Positions 24,400 to 33,816 of a DNA stretch of 64,000 nt are shown here, one piece after another. How positions within the stretch are numbered: position 1 is the first letter of the stretch; every line of letters begins with the position of its first letter. The DNA is from Sphingomonas hankookensis (lineage in GTDB: Bacteria; Pseudomonadota; Alphaproteobacteria; Sphingomonadales; Sphingomonadaceae): the NCBI RefSeq assembly GCF_028551275.1, contig NZ_CP117025.1:2968001-3032000 (forward strand). Reading direction: 5' to 3'. The notes beneath the pieces were generated by a model. The model saw nothing but the letters and a program-made list of their open reading frames with translations. It had not been told where the DNA came from and did no database searches. The translations under genes were made by a program, and so were the position numbers.

Positions 24400-25124
24400 C
24401 GGTCGCGGAACCAGCCGGTGATCGAATAGCGCCCGACCGGCGCGAATGGCGGCACATAGCTGACGGCATGCGGGCGCGGCACCGCGAACAGGCTCAGGGC
24501 GTTGAAGCGCGGCCGATATCCCGCGACGATATCGCCATCGTCGTCGAAGAACTGGAGATAGCCGCCCCAATCGGGCCGCCAGTCGACCGCGCAGAGCGAC
24601 AGGACGTATGCAATGCGCCACCCCTCCCCGACATGGGAGTCGCTATGTTCCGCCAGGAACTGGCCCGGCGCGAACAAGGTCGCCTGCGCATCGGCCTTGC
24701 GCAGGTCGGGCATGCCGGTGACGCCGCGCACCAGGTCGAGGAACGGCGCGTCGTTGATATGTTCGAGCACGATGTCGTGCGGCCCGCCCGGCGCCCAGTG
24801 CTGGAGATAGGCATCGAGGATCGGGTAGCGCGCATAGGAAAAGCCATAGTCGCGCCCGCGCATCGCCTGCTCGATCGCCTCGCGGATGGCGGTGCGGCGT
24901 GCCGGGTCGAGCGCGGCGAACTCGGCGGCGGTCAGCCCGACCGGCTTGTCGGTGCCGACATCATAGGCGATGCCCCATGGCGTCTGTTCGGCGATGACGC
25001 GGTGGAGCGCGCGTGCCGAGACATCGGTCAGCACATCGCGGATCTGCACCCGTCCGTCCGCCGCGAATTGCGCGGCAAGTGCCGTCCGGTCGAGCGACGG
25101 GTTGAGCGCGAGCAGTTCGATCAT
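24396..25124 (-). CDS. 2OG-Fe(II) oxygenase, prolyl-4-hydroxylase/TPA1-like (paralogue 1)
   Basis: The protein has 242 residues. The iron triad can be placed as His160 and Asp162 in AEHSDSH and His219 in PRPHAVSYV, with 2OG-binding Arg232 in GRYSITGWFR. The core WRPDWGGYLQFFDDDGDIV also matches cofactor-binding jelly-roll proteins of the TPA1/Ofd1-like group, which hydroxylate proteins or peptides. ATG at 25124 was chosen; the longer frame overlaps the divergent gene. It is coupled to the TPR-oxygenase downstream and divergent from its paralogue (118-base gap), with which it shares WRPxWGG and RYSITGW. Confidence 0.85.
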   Translation of the reverse strand: MIELLALNPSLDRTALAAQFAADGRVQIRDVLTDVSARALHRVIAEQTPWGIAYDVGTDKPVGLTAAEFAALDPARRTAIREAIEQAMRGRDYGFSYARYPILDAYLQHWAPGGPHDIVLEHINDAPFLDLVRGVTGMPDLRKADAQATLFAPGQFLAEHSDSHVGEGWRIAYVLSLCAVDWRPDWGGYLQFFDDDGDIVAGYRPRFNALSLFAVPRPHAVSYVPPFAPVGRYSITGWFRDR

Positions 25125-25242
25125 GCGGAATACCGGGTGGTCATACGCGAAAGGTTTCGCCCAGCCGGCGCGATGGCGCAAGCCGTCGCCCGACACGGGG
25201 GCTTCATTCGCCGCGCGATCGGTGCCATGCCATCCGGCACCG

Positions 25243-25959
25243 ATGTTCACGCTCGACCCGACCCTCGATCTCGCGATGCTCGCCGAACGCTATCGCCGCG
25301 ACGGGCGCGTGGTGATCGACAATGCCCTGGCCGGCGATGCCGCGCTGCTGCTTTCGGCGCATCTGCGCCAGCGGACCGACTGGCGCAAGCTGGTGCTGAG
25401 CGGCGACCAGGTCGTCGAATTCGACCGCGCCGGATGGGGGGCGATCCCGCCGGAACGGGCCGAGGCGCTGAACCTCGCGGTCTATGCCGCCGCGCGCGCC
25501 GGCTTTCAGTTCCGCTTCGACAGCATCCGCGTGTCCGACGCCGTGCGGGACCGCGCGGGCGATACGACCCCGCTTGGCGGTTTCGCCCGCTGGATGTCGT
25601 CGCCGGCGATGCTGGACGCCTTGCGGGCGATTACCGGGGCGGGTGACGTACGGTTCGCCGATGCGCAGGCGACCGCCTATGCCCCCGGCGATTTCCTGAC
25701 CGTCCATGACGATGCCGTCGCGGGCAAGCATCGCCGGGCCGCCTATGTCTTTGGCCTCACCCCGGGATGGCGGCCCGAATGGGGCGGGCTGCTGCTGTTC
25801 CACGGGCCGGACGGCGAACTGCGCGCGGTCGCGCCGGGGTTCAACCGGATGACCATCTTTGCCGTGCCGCAGGAACACAGCGTCAGCGAAGTGACCCGTG
25901 CCGCCCCGGCGCGGCGCTATTCGATCACGGGCTGGCTGCGCGCCGAACCGCAACCCTGA
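25243..25959 (+). CDS. 2OG-Fe(II) oxygenase, prolyl-4-hydroxylase/TPA1-like (paralogue 2)
   Basis: The protein has 238 residues, homologous to the divergent neighbour but clearly separate. The triad is His155 and Asp157 (TVHDDAV) and His212 (PQEHSVSEV), with Arg225 in RRYSITGWL. N-terminal sequence MFTLDPTLDLAMLAERYRRD resembles the neighbour's NPSLDRTALAAQFAADGR. Convergent with the GH3 gene, 35 bases apart. The substrate is unknown. Confidence 0.85.
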   Translation: MFTLDPTLDLAMLAERYRRDGRVVIDNALAGDAALLLSAHLRQRTDWRKLVLSGDQVVEFDRAGWGAIPPERAEALNLAVYAAARAGFQFRFDSIRVSDAVRDRAGDTTPLGGFARWMSSPAMLDALRAITGAGDVRFADAQATAYAPGDFLTVHDDAVAGKHRRAAYVFGLTPGWRPEWGGLLLFHGPDGELRAVAPGFNRMTIFAVPQEHSVSEVTRAAPARRYSITGWLRAEPQP

Positions 25960-25994
25960 TCCCGCCTCACCGGCGCGGCCTCCGAGCCCTCCGT

Positions 25995-28271
25995 TCACCG
26001 CACCTCGAACGCCCCCGCAATTTCGGCATCGTCCCCCGCATTGACCCAGCAGTCGAACGCGCCCGGTTCGATCCGCCACGTCCCGTCGCTCGCCACCAGC
26101 GCCAGCGCGTCGCCGGCGATCTCCAGCGCGACCCGCGTCTCGGCGCCCGGTGCCAGCGTCACCCGCGCGAACGCCTTCATCTGGCGCACCGGTCGGCTCC
26201 TGCTCGCCACCCGGTCGTGCAGGTCGACGCGGACCAGTGCCGTTCCGGTCCGCGCGCCGATGTTGCGCACCGCCACCGATACCGGCACCGCCGCCCCCGC
26301 CGCGACCATGGCCGGCAGGCGCAGCTCGGACAGCGCGAAGCGCGTATACCCCATGCCCGACCCGAACGGGTATAGCGCGCGGTCCGGCGCATCACGCCAA
26401 TGGCTGCGGCCCGCCGCCATCGGATCGCTGTCGGGGGCCGGCCGCCCGGTGCTGCGCCGGTCATAGGACCAGGGCTGCTGTCCGCTTGCCATCGGAAAGC
26501 TGACCGGCAGCCGTCCGGTCGGCTCCACGACGCCGAACAGGATGTCGGCGATCGCCGGACCGGTCTGTTCCCCCAGGAACCACGTCGCGAGCAGCGCGGG
26601 CGCATCGCGCACCGCCCCGTCCAGCGCCAGCGCCCGGCCATGGCGCAACAGCACCACCACCGGCCGCCCGGTCGCCGCGACCACCTCCGCCAGCGCCTGC
26701 TGCACCGGCGGCACGACGATAGCGGTGCGGCTGTTGCCCTCGCCCGACATGTCGGCGCCCTCGCCGATCGCCAGCAGAACCACGTCCGCCGCGCGCGCCG
26801 CCGCCACCGCGCGCTCGATCCCGCCGGGCAGCGGATCGACGATCCCGCACCCCGCCTCGACGCTGAGCGCCTGCGGATCGGCCAGCATCGCGCGCACGCC
26901 TTGCGCGATATCGATCCCGTCCGTCGCATCGCCCGCGAACGACCATGGCCCGTTCAAATTCGCCCGGTCCGCACCGAACGGCCCGATCAGCGCGATGCGC
27001 CGCCCGGTGCGCGGCAGCGGCAGCAGGTCGCGATCGTTGCGCAACAGCACGATCGATCGCGTCGCCACCTCGCGCGCGGTCCGCCGGATCGCCACGCTCC
27101 CCGTCTCGCGCCGCTCGGCCCGCGCATCGATCGATCGGAACGGATCGTCGAACAGGCCCAGCCGCTCCTTCAGCGTCAGCACCCGCCGCACCGCCTGGTC
27201 GACCGCCGCCACCGGCACCCGGCCGCTCGTCACCAGCGCCGGCAGGTGCCGCACGAACAACCCGCTCTGCATCGACATGTCGATCCCGGCGAGGATCGCC
27301 AGCCGCGCCGCATCGGCCTCGTCCGCCGCGATACCGTGCGCGATCAGCTCGCGGTCGGCATCGTAATCCGACACGCACACCCCGTCGAAGCCCAGTTCGC
27401 CGCGCAACAGGTCGGTCAGCAGCGGCCGGTTGGCGCTGACCGGCACCCCGCCAAAATCGGTGAACGACGCCATCGTCGCGCCCGCCCCGGCGGCAAAGGC
27501 GGCGGCGAAGGGCGGCACGAACGTCTCGCGCAGCTCGGCCATGCTCATGTCGACCGCGGCATATTCCATGCCGCCGCGCACCGCGCCATAGCCGACGAAA
27601 TGCTTGGGCGTCGCCAGCAGCGCGTCGGGGCGCGTCAGGTCCGGTCCCTGAAACCCTTCGACCCGCGCCGCCGCCAGCACGCGGTTGAGCAGCACATCCT
27701 CCCCCGCCCCTTCCGCCACCCGGCCCCAGCGCTGGTCGCGCGCGACATCGACCATCGGCGCGAAGGTCCAATGGATGCCGCCCGCCGTTGTCTCGCGCGC
27801 GACCGCTCGCGCCGCACGCCGCGACAGGTCGGGGTCGAACGCCGCCGCCTCGGCCAGCGGGATCGGAAAGATCGTGCGACAGCCGTGCAGCACGTCGGCG
27901 GCAAAGGCCAGCGGGATGCGCAGCCGGCTTTGCAACGCCGCTGCCTGCGCCACCCGCGCACCCGCTACGCCATAGCCGTTGAACAGCATGCCGACCCGCC
28001 CGGCGCGGATATCGGCCAGCATCGCGTCGCGCCCGCGGGGATCGACGACCGGATTGAACACCGCGCCGACCGGCCGAACCTCGTCGTTGAAACAGCTGAG
28101 TTGTCCCGCCTTCTCGGCCAGGGTCATCCGCGTGATCAGCGCCTCGACCCGCGACGATGCCGCCCGCACCGGTCGCACGACCGCCGCCATGCCCGCGCCC
28201 AGCAACGCGGTTCGCAAGACTTTACGGCGACTTGGCCGCACCCGTTCCAGCCAATGTTGCGCAATCGCCAC
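25995..28271 (-). CDS. Glycoside hydrolase family 3 (beta-glucosidase-like), Tat-exported
   Basis: The protein has about 758 residues. A twin-arginine signal lies near the N-terminus (SRRKVLRTALLGAGMAAVV). GH3 N-domain features are LLATPKHFVGYG (KHF with HFVGYG), TMASFTDFGGVP and VCVSDYDADRELI, where the SDY Asp is the expected nucleophile. The C-terminal alpha/beta and fibronectin-III-like domains follow (ATWFLGEQTGPAIADILFG, YPFGSGMGYTRF). It would release glucose or xylose from the non-reducing end of beta-glycosides in the periplasm. The GTG start at 28271 is uncertain; GTG at 28241 is possible. It is divergent from a TBDR. Confidence 0.9.
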   Translation of the reverse strand: MAIAQHWLERVRPSRRKVLRTALLGAGMAAVVRPVRAASSRVEALITRMTLAEKAGQLSCFNDEVRPVGAVFNPVVDPRGRDAMLADIRAGRVGMLFNGYGVAGARVAQAAALQSRLRIPLAFAADVLHGCRTIFPIPLAEAAAFDPDLSRRAARAVARETTAGGIHWTFAPMVDVARDQRWGRVAEGAGEDVLLNRVLAAARVEGFQGPDLTRPDALLATPKHFVGYGAVRGGMEYAAVDMSMAELRETFVPPFAAAFAAGAGATMASFTDFGGVPVSANRPLLTDLLRGELGFDGVCVSDYDADRELIAHGIAADEADAARLAILAGIDMSMQSGLFVRHLPALVTSGRVPVAAVDQAVRRVLTLKERLGLFDDPFRSIDARAERRETGSVAIRRTAREVATRSIVLLRNDRDLLPLPRTGRRIALIGPFGADRANLNGPWSFAGDATDGIDIAQGVRAMLADPQALSVEAGCGIVDPLPGGIERAVAAARAADVVLLAIGEGADMSGEGNSRTAIVVPPVQQALAEVVAATGRPVVVLLRHGRALALDGAVRDAPALLATWFLGEQTGPAIADILFGVVEPTGRLPVSFPMASGQQPWSYDRRSTGRPAPDSDPMAAGRSHWRDAPDRALYPFGSGMGYTRFALSELRLPAMVAAGAAVPVSVAVRNIGARTGTALVRVDLHDRVASRSRPVRQMKAFARVTLAPGAETRVALEIAGDALALVASDGTWRIEPGAFDCWVNAGDDAEIAGAFEVR

Positions 28272-28283
28272 AGAACGACTTTC

Positions 28284-28305
28284 TGATACGGTTCCCGGTA
28301 TACCA
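28284..28305. promoter_or_regulatory. Imperfect palindrome in the GH3/TBDR divergent promoter
   Basis: TGATACGG and CCGGTATACCA flank a short TTC centre in the 119-base gap between divergent starts. GATAC/GTATACC half-sites resemble sugar-responsive LacI-type operators, but symmetry is imperfect and no LacI gene is in the window. Confidence 0.25.
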
Positions 28306-28390
28306 TGATTGCCGGCCTTTCCGCCGGGGTCTAGATGTAACCGGTCCCAGCAATGCCGGGACCAACGGAATATCTGGGTGGAGAGGGAAC

Positions 28391-30934
28391 ATGCTGACAT
28401 TCAATCGCGCAGCCGCGCGTGCAGCATTGCTGGCTGGCGCCGCTATGCTGCCGACGATCGCCTGGGCGCAGACCGCGCCGGCCGATCCGGCCGCGACGCA
28501 GGCGACCGACGGCACCACGACCGCCGATGACGAACAGGACGTGATCGTCGTCACCGGCACGACCTCGCGCGATCGTCCGCTCATCACCGCATCGGCCGAT
28601 ATCACGCTCGCCGACCGCGCCGATATCGACCGGCGCGCGCCGCGTTCGACCGCCGACATGCTCGAACTGGTGCCCGGCATCTTCGTCGAAGCGACGGCGG
28701 GTCAGGTATCGAACAACTATTCGGTACGCGGCCTGCAGGGCGGCGGCCAGCGCTTCGTCCAGCTGCAGGAGGACGGCATGCCGATCCTCTATGGCGGCGG
28801 CGGCGCCGACTTCTTCTTCGACCAGGACCTGACCATCGATCGCCTCGAAGCAGTCAAGGGCGGGTCGTCGGGCGTACTGACCGTCAACGGCGCGGGCGCG
28901 ACGATCAACTTCATCTCGAAGCGCCCGAACTTCAGGGAAGCCGAAGGAGCCGCACGCGTCACCGCCTATAATTACGGCATGAAGCGCGGCGACTTCTATT
29001 ATTCGCAGCCGCTGGCCGAAAACCTCGCCTTCAATGTCGGCGGCTATATCCAGTCGAGCCCCGGCGTGCGCGAAAACCCGTTCGACTATGCCGGCTGGCG
29101 GTTGAAGGGGATGCTCGAATATCGCTTCGACGATGGCGGCTATGCGCGCCTGTCGGCCAAGGGCGGCGATGTCGAAAACGCCTATTATGCGACGATGCCC
29201 TACCGCCTCGACGGGGGCAAGATCCGCGGCATTCCGGGGCTGGATACGCAGGACGGCAATGTCGGCGGCGATGCCTTCGCCAATATCGCGGTGCCGGTGT
29301 CGACCTTCGCCCATCCCAGCGGCTTCCGCGAATTCCGCTATCGCGACGGGATCAAGGCGAAGACCGCGCAGGTCCGCTTCGACATCGAAAAGCCGGTGGG
29401 CGAGACCATCGACCTGTTCGCCCATGCCCGCTACCTGAAATATTCCTACGACTTCAACGGCCTGTTCCCAGGATCGGGCACCGGCAATGCCGGCCTGACC
29501 AGCGCGCAGAACTATCTGACGCCCGGCGCCTCCTCGCCGATCAACGACCTGCTGACGCTCGGCCGCGCGGCCTATCCGGCGGCGACGCGCTTCGGGATCA
29601 AGAATTTGCGGACCGGCGTGGTGCTGGGGTCGAACCAGACCGCACAGCTCGCCGCGCTGGCCGGCAACGGCTTCCTCCAGCGGACCACGCTCAACCACGA
29701 CTATATCGACGGCCGCGATTTCGGCGCGAATGTCGGCGGTCGCTGGGAATATGAAAACGACCGGTTCAAGAACTCGCTGACCGCCGGCGTCATGTATTAC
29801 AACGTGATCCGCAAGCAGGATCAGTCGGCCACCGCCAGCATGGTCAACGACGTGAAGACCAACAGCGACGTGTACGACATCGTCGCGCTGGACGGTAACA
29901 ACCAGGTCATCGGCACGCTGTCGGACAACGGCCTCGTCTCCTATGGCGACTGGGGTGCCGGCATCCGCGAGCGGCGGGACTCGGCGGTCTCGCTCTACGT
30001 CAACGACGAAGTCGCGTTCGGCGACCTGCGCGTCGACGGCGGCGTGCGCTGGGAAAGCGACGACGCGACCGCGCTCGACGGCAACCAGCTGGCGGTGAAC
30101 CAGCCGGTGCAGCCCGGCGTCGGCGGCGTCATCCGCAATGTCGGCGCCAGCTTCGACGGCACCTTCACCACACGGCAGCGCACGCAGCGCAAGGCGTCGT
30201 GGACGGTCGGCGCCAACTATCTGATCACGCCGAACTTCTCGGTCTATGCCCGCTATGCCAACGGGTTCCAGACCAACAATGTCGATCCGATCACCACGAT
30301 CGAGCTGTACGAAGCCGGCGTGCGCTACCAATATGGTCGCCTCTTCTCCGGCTCGGCGACGGTGTTCCGCACCAATTTCGACAATCAGAACTACAACTTC
30401 GCCAACCCGACCAACCCGTCGCAGCAGCAGAATCTGAACGCCGACCTGCGCACCAAGGGGGTCGAGATCGACCTGGTGGTGCGGCCGACCAACTGGTTCT
30501 CGGTCGATTTCCAGGGTGTGTTCCAGGACCCGCAGCTGCTCAACCTGCAGCTGGACGGCGTCGATCAGGGCGCGGCGTTCGAGGGCAATCGCCCCGAACG
30601 GACGCCGGCGCAGCTGTTCACGATCCTGCCGACGCTCACGCTGCCCGACGGGCTGGGCGACGTCTATGCCCGCTACAAGTTCGTCGGCAAGATCTTTGCC
30701 GACAACGGCAACGGCATCGCCCTGCCCAGCTACGGCGTGACCGGGATCGGCGTGAACCTGAACCTCAGCGAACGGGTGCAGCTGAACCTGAACGCCGACA
30801 ACGTGTTCGACGTGGTCGGCCTGACCGAGGGCAATCCGCGTCAGGGTCAGACCCAGGCGATTACCGACGGCTATTTCTATGCCCGCGGCATCGTCGGTCC
30901 GACCTATGGGGGCACGCTGACCTTCCGGTTCTGA
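28391..30934 (+). CDS. TonB-dependent receptor (FecA/siderophore-like plug)
   Basis: The protein has 847 residues. The signal peptide is MLTFNRAAARAALLAGAAMLPTIAWAQ split by its Ala-rich core, and the TonB box lies in DVIVVTGTTSRD. The plug has TADMLELVPGIFVEATAG, YSVRGLQGGGQRFVQLQEDG and LEAVKGGSSGVLTVNGAG, and the barrel ends YGGTLTFRF. The plug resembles FecA-type receptors but there is no STN domain. GGAGAGGG precedes the ATG at 28391. It is divergent from the GH3 gene and 172 bases upstream of a secreted six-hairpin glycosidase-like gene, so it may import the saccharide those enzymes act on. Confidence 0.92.
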   Translation: MLTFNRAAARAALLAGAAMLPTIAWAQTAPADPAATQATDGTTTADDEQDVIVVTGTTSRDRPLITASADITLADRADIDRRAPRSTADMLELVPGIFVEATAGQVSNNYSVRGLQGGGQRFVQLQEDGMPILYGGGGADFFFDQDLTIDRLEAVKGGSSGVLTVNGAGATINFISKRPNFREAEGAARVTAYNYGMKRGDFYYSQPLAENLAFNVGGYIQSSPGVRENPFDYAGWRLKGMLEYRFDDGGYARLSAKGGDVENAYYATMPYRLDGGKIRGIPGLDTQDGNVGGDAFANIAVPVSTFAHPSGFREFRYRDGIKAKTAQVRFDIEKPVGETIDLFAHARYLKYSYDFNGLFPGSGTGNAGLTSAQNYLTPGASSPINDLLTLGRAAYPAATRFGIKNLRTGVVLGSNQTAQLAALAGNGFLQRTTLNHDYIDGRDFGANVGGRWEYENDRFKNSLTAGVMYYNVIRKQDQSATASMVNDVKTNSDVYDIVALDGNNQVIGTLSDNGLVSYGDWGAGIRERRDSAVSLYVNDEVAFGDLRVDGGVRWESDDATALDGNQLAVNQPVQPGVGGVIRNVGASFDGTFTTRQRTQRKASWTVGANYLITPNFSVYARYANGFQTNNVDPITTIELYEAGVRYQYGRLFSGSATVFRTNFDNQNYNFANPTNPSQQQNLNADLRTKGVEIDLVVRPTNWFSVDFQGVFQDPQLLNLQLDGVDQGAAFEGNRPERTPAQLFTILPTLTLPDGLGDVYARYKFVGKIFADNGNGIALPSYGVTGIGVNLNLSERVQLNLNADNVFDVVGLTEGNPRQGQTQAITDGYFYARGIVGPTYGGTLTFRF

Positions 30935-30955
30935 CGGGCCCTGTCGTCGCCTTTC

Positions 30956-31042
30956 CGTACCCCCGCGCAGGCGGGGGTCCAGGGTCACGAATGCAGGCCG
31001 TTGTTTTGCTTGGCTCTGGACCCCCGCCGGTGCGGGGGTACG
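30956..31042. repeat. Family C inverted repeat, copy 1
   Basis: The left arm CGTACCCCCGCGCAGGCGGG pairs with the right arm CCCGCCGGTGCGGGGGTACG over about 25 bases, around a 37-base loop. It lies between the TBDR stop and the six-hairpin glycosidase-like gene. A diverged copy lies at 59652-59746. Confidence 0.88.
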
Positions 31043-31106
31043 ATGACGTCACGAAAGAGCGCGGGGCCTTTTCGGGGTCGCGCGCTTCGCAAAAGAGGTT
31101 CGACAC

Positions 31107-33170
31107 ATGAAGACCGTGGCGCGATGGATGCTGGCCGGCGTGATGCTGGCGGGAACGGGACTGGCGGTGGCACAGCGACCGGCCAGGGCGCCCGAACTCG
31201 CCTATCAGCTGACCGAGGGGCAGAATCTCAACGCCTTTGTCCGCGAAGGGCCGGTCGCCGCGCACCTGCTGCTGCGCAACGGCACCGATCCGCGCATCCT
31301 CGTCGCCTTTCCCGCCGGGAACAGCGGGGTCGGGCTGTGGTTCGAACCTGTCGGGCGCGCGGCGACCTGGCGTCTGGAACAGGCGCCGCGCCCGACCACC
31401 GCGCCGGGCATCGCCGGTCCGCAACCGGCCGTGCAGACCATCGCCAGCATCGACGCGCCCGAACTGCGGGTGAAACAGGCGGTCCTGTCGTCGATCCGCT
31501 TCCTGCGCGACTATCAGTCGGTGGGTCGCTTTCCGGCCGACGTCGCGGTCGATCCGGTCGTGTCGGGCAACACGATCCGCTGGAGCCGCCCGCGCCTCGA
31601 TGGCAGGCCCGGCTATCTGCTGCAGATAAGGTTGCTCTCCGGCTCGATCCGGGGCGGCGTGCTGGTCGCCGCAGCCGGCCGGCCGCTGCGCATGGAAATC
31701 CTGGCGTCGAGCGGGGAGACGCCGTTGCACGGCCTTGCCGCGAACGAATTGCTCAACGCACGTGCCGCCAACGATCCCGGCGCGCGTAACGCGTTGCGTT
31801 TCCTCAGCTATCGCGAAAAATTCCTCGCCGGGTCGTGGCGGTTCCAGACCTATTTCGGTCGCGACACGCTGATGTCGCTGCGCCTGTTGATGCCGGTGTT
31901 GCAGCCGCAGGCGATCGAGGCGGGGCTGGGTTCGGTGCTCGCCCGGCTCGATGCGCGCGGCGATGTCGCGCATGAAGAGGGCATTGGCGAGTTCGCCGTG
32001 GTCGACCGGCGTAAACTTAATCAGCGCAGTGACGCGGCCGTGCTCGATTACGCGATGGTCGACGACGACTATATGCTCGCCCCCGTCGCCGCCGCCTATC
32101 TCCTCGACCACGGCAACACCGCCACCGCCCGCGCCTTCCTCGACCGCCCGATCGCCAGCGAAGCCATCCCCGGCACCACCGCCCCCGCCGGAAAGGCGTT
32201 AGTGCGTAACCTTCGCCACGTTATCGACAGCGCACGCCCCTTCGCCGACCGCCCCGAACCCTCGCGCCTGATCGCGATTCCCAAGGGCCGCCTGACCGGC
32301 CAGTGGCGCGACAGCGAAGAGGGGCTGGGCCGCGGCCGCTATGCCTATGACGTCAACGCGGTGTTCGTGCCCGCCGCGCTCGAATCGGCGGCGCGGCTGC
32401 TGCGCGCCGGACTGCTCGACCGCTACCTGACGGCGCAGGACCGCGCTGCGCTGTCGCGGGCCGATGCGATGGCCGCTGTCTGGCGCGACCGCGCCCCGCC
32501 CCTCTTCCGCGTCTCGATACCCGCGACCCAGGCCCGGCCGCGCATCGACGACTATGCCCGCACGCTGGGCATCCCGGCCGCGCCCGCGCTCACCGCCCTC
32601 GGCACTGCGCCGCTGGTCTTCCATGCGATCGCCCTCGACGACGCCGGCCGGCCGATCCCGATCGTCCATTCCGACGAAGGCTTCACGCTGATGTTCGCGG
32701 AACCGTCCCCCGCCGATCTGGAAACCTATGTCACCGCGGCAATGCGACCGTTTCCCGCCGGGCTGATGACCGATATCGGCATGCTCGTCGCCAATCCGGC
32801 GCAGACCGACGCGAGCGTACAGGGGCGCTTCACCCCGGCCGCCTATCACGGCGCGGTCGTGTGGTCGTGGCAGCAGGCGTTGTTCGCCGCCGGCCTCGAG
32901 CGGCAGCTCGCCCGCCGCGACCTGCCGCCCGCGACCCGCGCGGTCCTGACCCGTGCGCAGGCGACATTGTGGCGCGCGATCGCCGCCACCCGCGCGACGC
33001 AGAGCTCCGAACTCTGGTCGTGGGACTATAGCGGCGGGCGATACCGGGTCATGGCGTTCGGCGCCGGCAAGCAGGACGTGGATGAATCGAACGCCGCACA
33101 ATTGTGGAGCACCGTCTATCTGGCGGTGCAGCCACCGCGCGCGCTCAGCCCAGCGACAGGAAGGCGGTAA
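31107..33170 (+). CDS. Secreted six-hairpin glycosidase-like protein
   Basis: The protein has 687 residues with a signal peptide (MKTVARWMLAGVMLAGTGLAVAQ). An N-terminal beta-rich part is followed by an (alpha/alpha)6-barrel region. RFQTYFGRDTLMSLRLLMPV is the typical GRDT entrance motif of glycogen-debranching-like six-hairpin glycosidases, and AYDVNAVFVPAALE and MTDIGMLVANP follow. Acidic residues around HEEGIGEF and DSEEGLGRGRY could be catalytic. The family call is by fold motif only, so the substrate is open. Its 3' end overlaps the convergent DUF6445 gene by 26 bases. Confidence 0.72.
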   Translation: MKTVARWMLAGVMLAGTGLAVAQRPARAPELAYQLTEGQNLNAFVREGPVAAHLLLRNGTDPRILVAFPAGNSGVGLWFEPVGRAATWRLEQAPRPTTAPGIAGPQPAVQTIASIDAPELRVKQAVLSSIRFLRDYQSVGRFPADVAVDPVVSGNTIRWSRPRLDGRPGYLLQIRLLSGSIRGGVLVAAAGRPLRMEILASSGETPLHGLAANELLNARAANDPGARNALRFLSYREKFLAGSWRFQTYFGRDTLMSLRLLMPVLQPQAIEAGLGSVLARLDARGDVAHEEGIGEFAVVDRRKLNQRSDAAVLDYAMVDDDYMLAPVAAAYLLDHGNTATARAFLDRPIASEAIPGTTAPAGKALVRNLRHVIDSARPFADRPEPSRLIAIPKGRLTGQWRDSEEGLGRGRYAYDVNAVFVPAALESAARLLRAGLLDRYLTAQDRAALSRADAMAAVWRDRAPPLFRVSIPATQARPRIDDYARTLGIPAAPALTALGTAPLVFHAIALDDAGRPIPIVHSDEGFTLMFAEPSPADLETYVTAAMRPFPAGLMTDIGMLVANPAQTDASVQGRFTPAAYHGAVVWSWQQALFAAGLERQLARRDLPPATRAVLTRAQATLWRAIAATRATQSSELWSWDYSGGRYRVMAFGAGKQDVDESNAAQLWSTVYLAVQPPRALSPATGRR

Positions 33171-33816
33171 CCGTCAGCCGCCCTTCACGCGGATCGGCAC
33201 TCAGCACCGCGCCGGGCGGGATCGATCCGCTGTGCAGCAACGCGCTGCGATAGATCACCGCCCGGTTGCAGCGCGCATCGATCGCCGACACCTGTTCGAA
33301 CATCGGGGTGGATCCGGCGATAAAGCCGTGCGGCGGCACCCGCCGCACCTCGCGGGTCACCGCGTCGAGATAGGCGGGTGCACGCGTCGCGTCGATCGTC
33401 TCGAACCCGGTCGTGCGATGGCGGTAGAATGCGGTGCCGCCGCTATCGCCCGCGCCCAGATAATGGACCAGTGCGATCCGGTCCGGCTCGACCGCGTCGA
33501 AATGCGGCAATCGCTGCTCGACGGACAGCCGTTCGGGCGGCACGGTCACGATCGAGAAACTGGCATCGAGCAGCGCGACGCCGCCACGATGACCGAAGAC
33601 ATGTGCCAGCACCTGCGACAGCGCCGGCCGCACCGCCTGGAAATAATCGCCCGGCAATGCCGCGCGGATGCCCGGATATTGCCGTCGCGCCGGTTCGAAC
33701 CGGGCGGCGGCGGCAATATCCCGCAACGCTGCCGGGTCGGGATGGAAATGGTCGACGATCGCGATCGGTTGCCGCTCCGTCCCGACCCGCCGAGCGACGA
33801 TATCGGGCGCGGTCAT
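33145..33816 (-). CDS. DUF6445-family protein (2OG-oxygenase-like)
   Basis: The protein has 223 residues. QRLPHFDAVEPDRIALVHYL contains an H-x-D pair, and RAVIYRSALLHSGSI contains the distal His, so the iron triad of a cupin-like 2OG oxygenase may be kept. I recognise the pattern as DUF6445, found beside tryptophan-halogenase and TBDR genes in sphingomonads and caulobacters. Its ATG overlaps the halogenase stop (ATGA at 33813-33816), so the two are made together. The reaction is unknown. Confidence 0.75.
   Translation of the reverse strand: MTAPDIVARRVGTERQPIAIVDHFHPDPAALRDIAAAARFEPARRQYPGIRAALPGDYFQAVRPALSQVLAHVFGHRGGVALLDASFSIVTVPPERLSVEQRLPHFDAVEPDRIALVHYLGAGDSGGTAFYRHRTTGFETIDATRAPAYLDAVTREVRRVPPHGFIAGSTPMFEQVSAIDARCNRAVIYRSALLHSGSIPPGAVLSADPREGRLTVTAFLSLG

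Noticed and set aside
28331..30988. Minus-strand open frame of 885 codons opposite the second TBDR
   Set aside because: Antisense shadow with no recognisable domain and unlikely composition.
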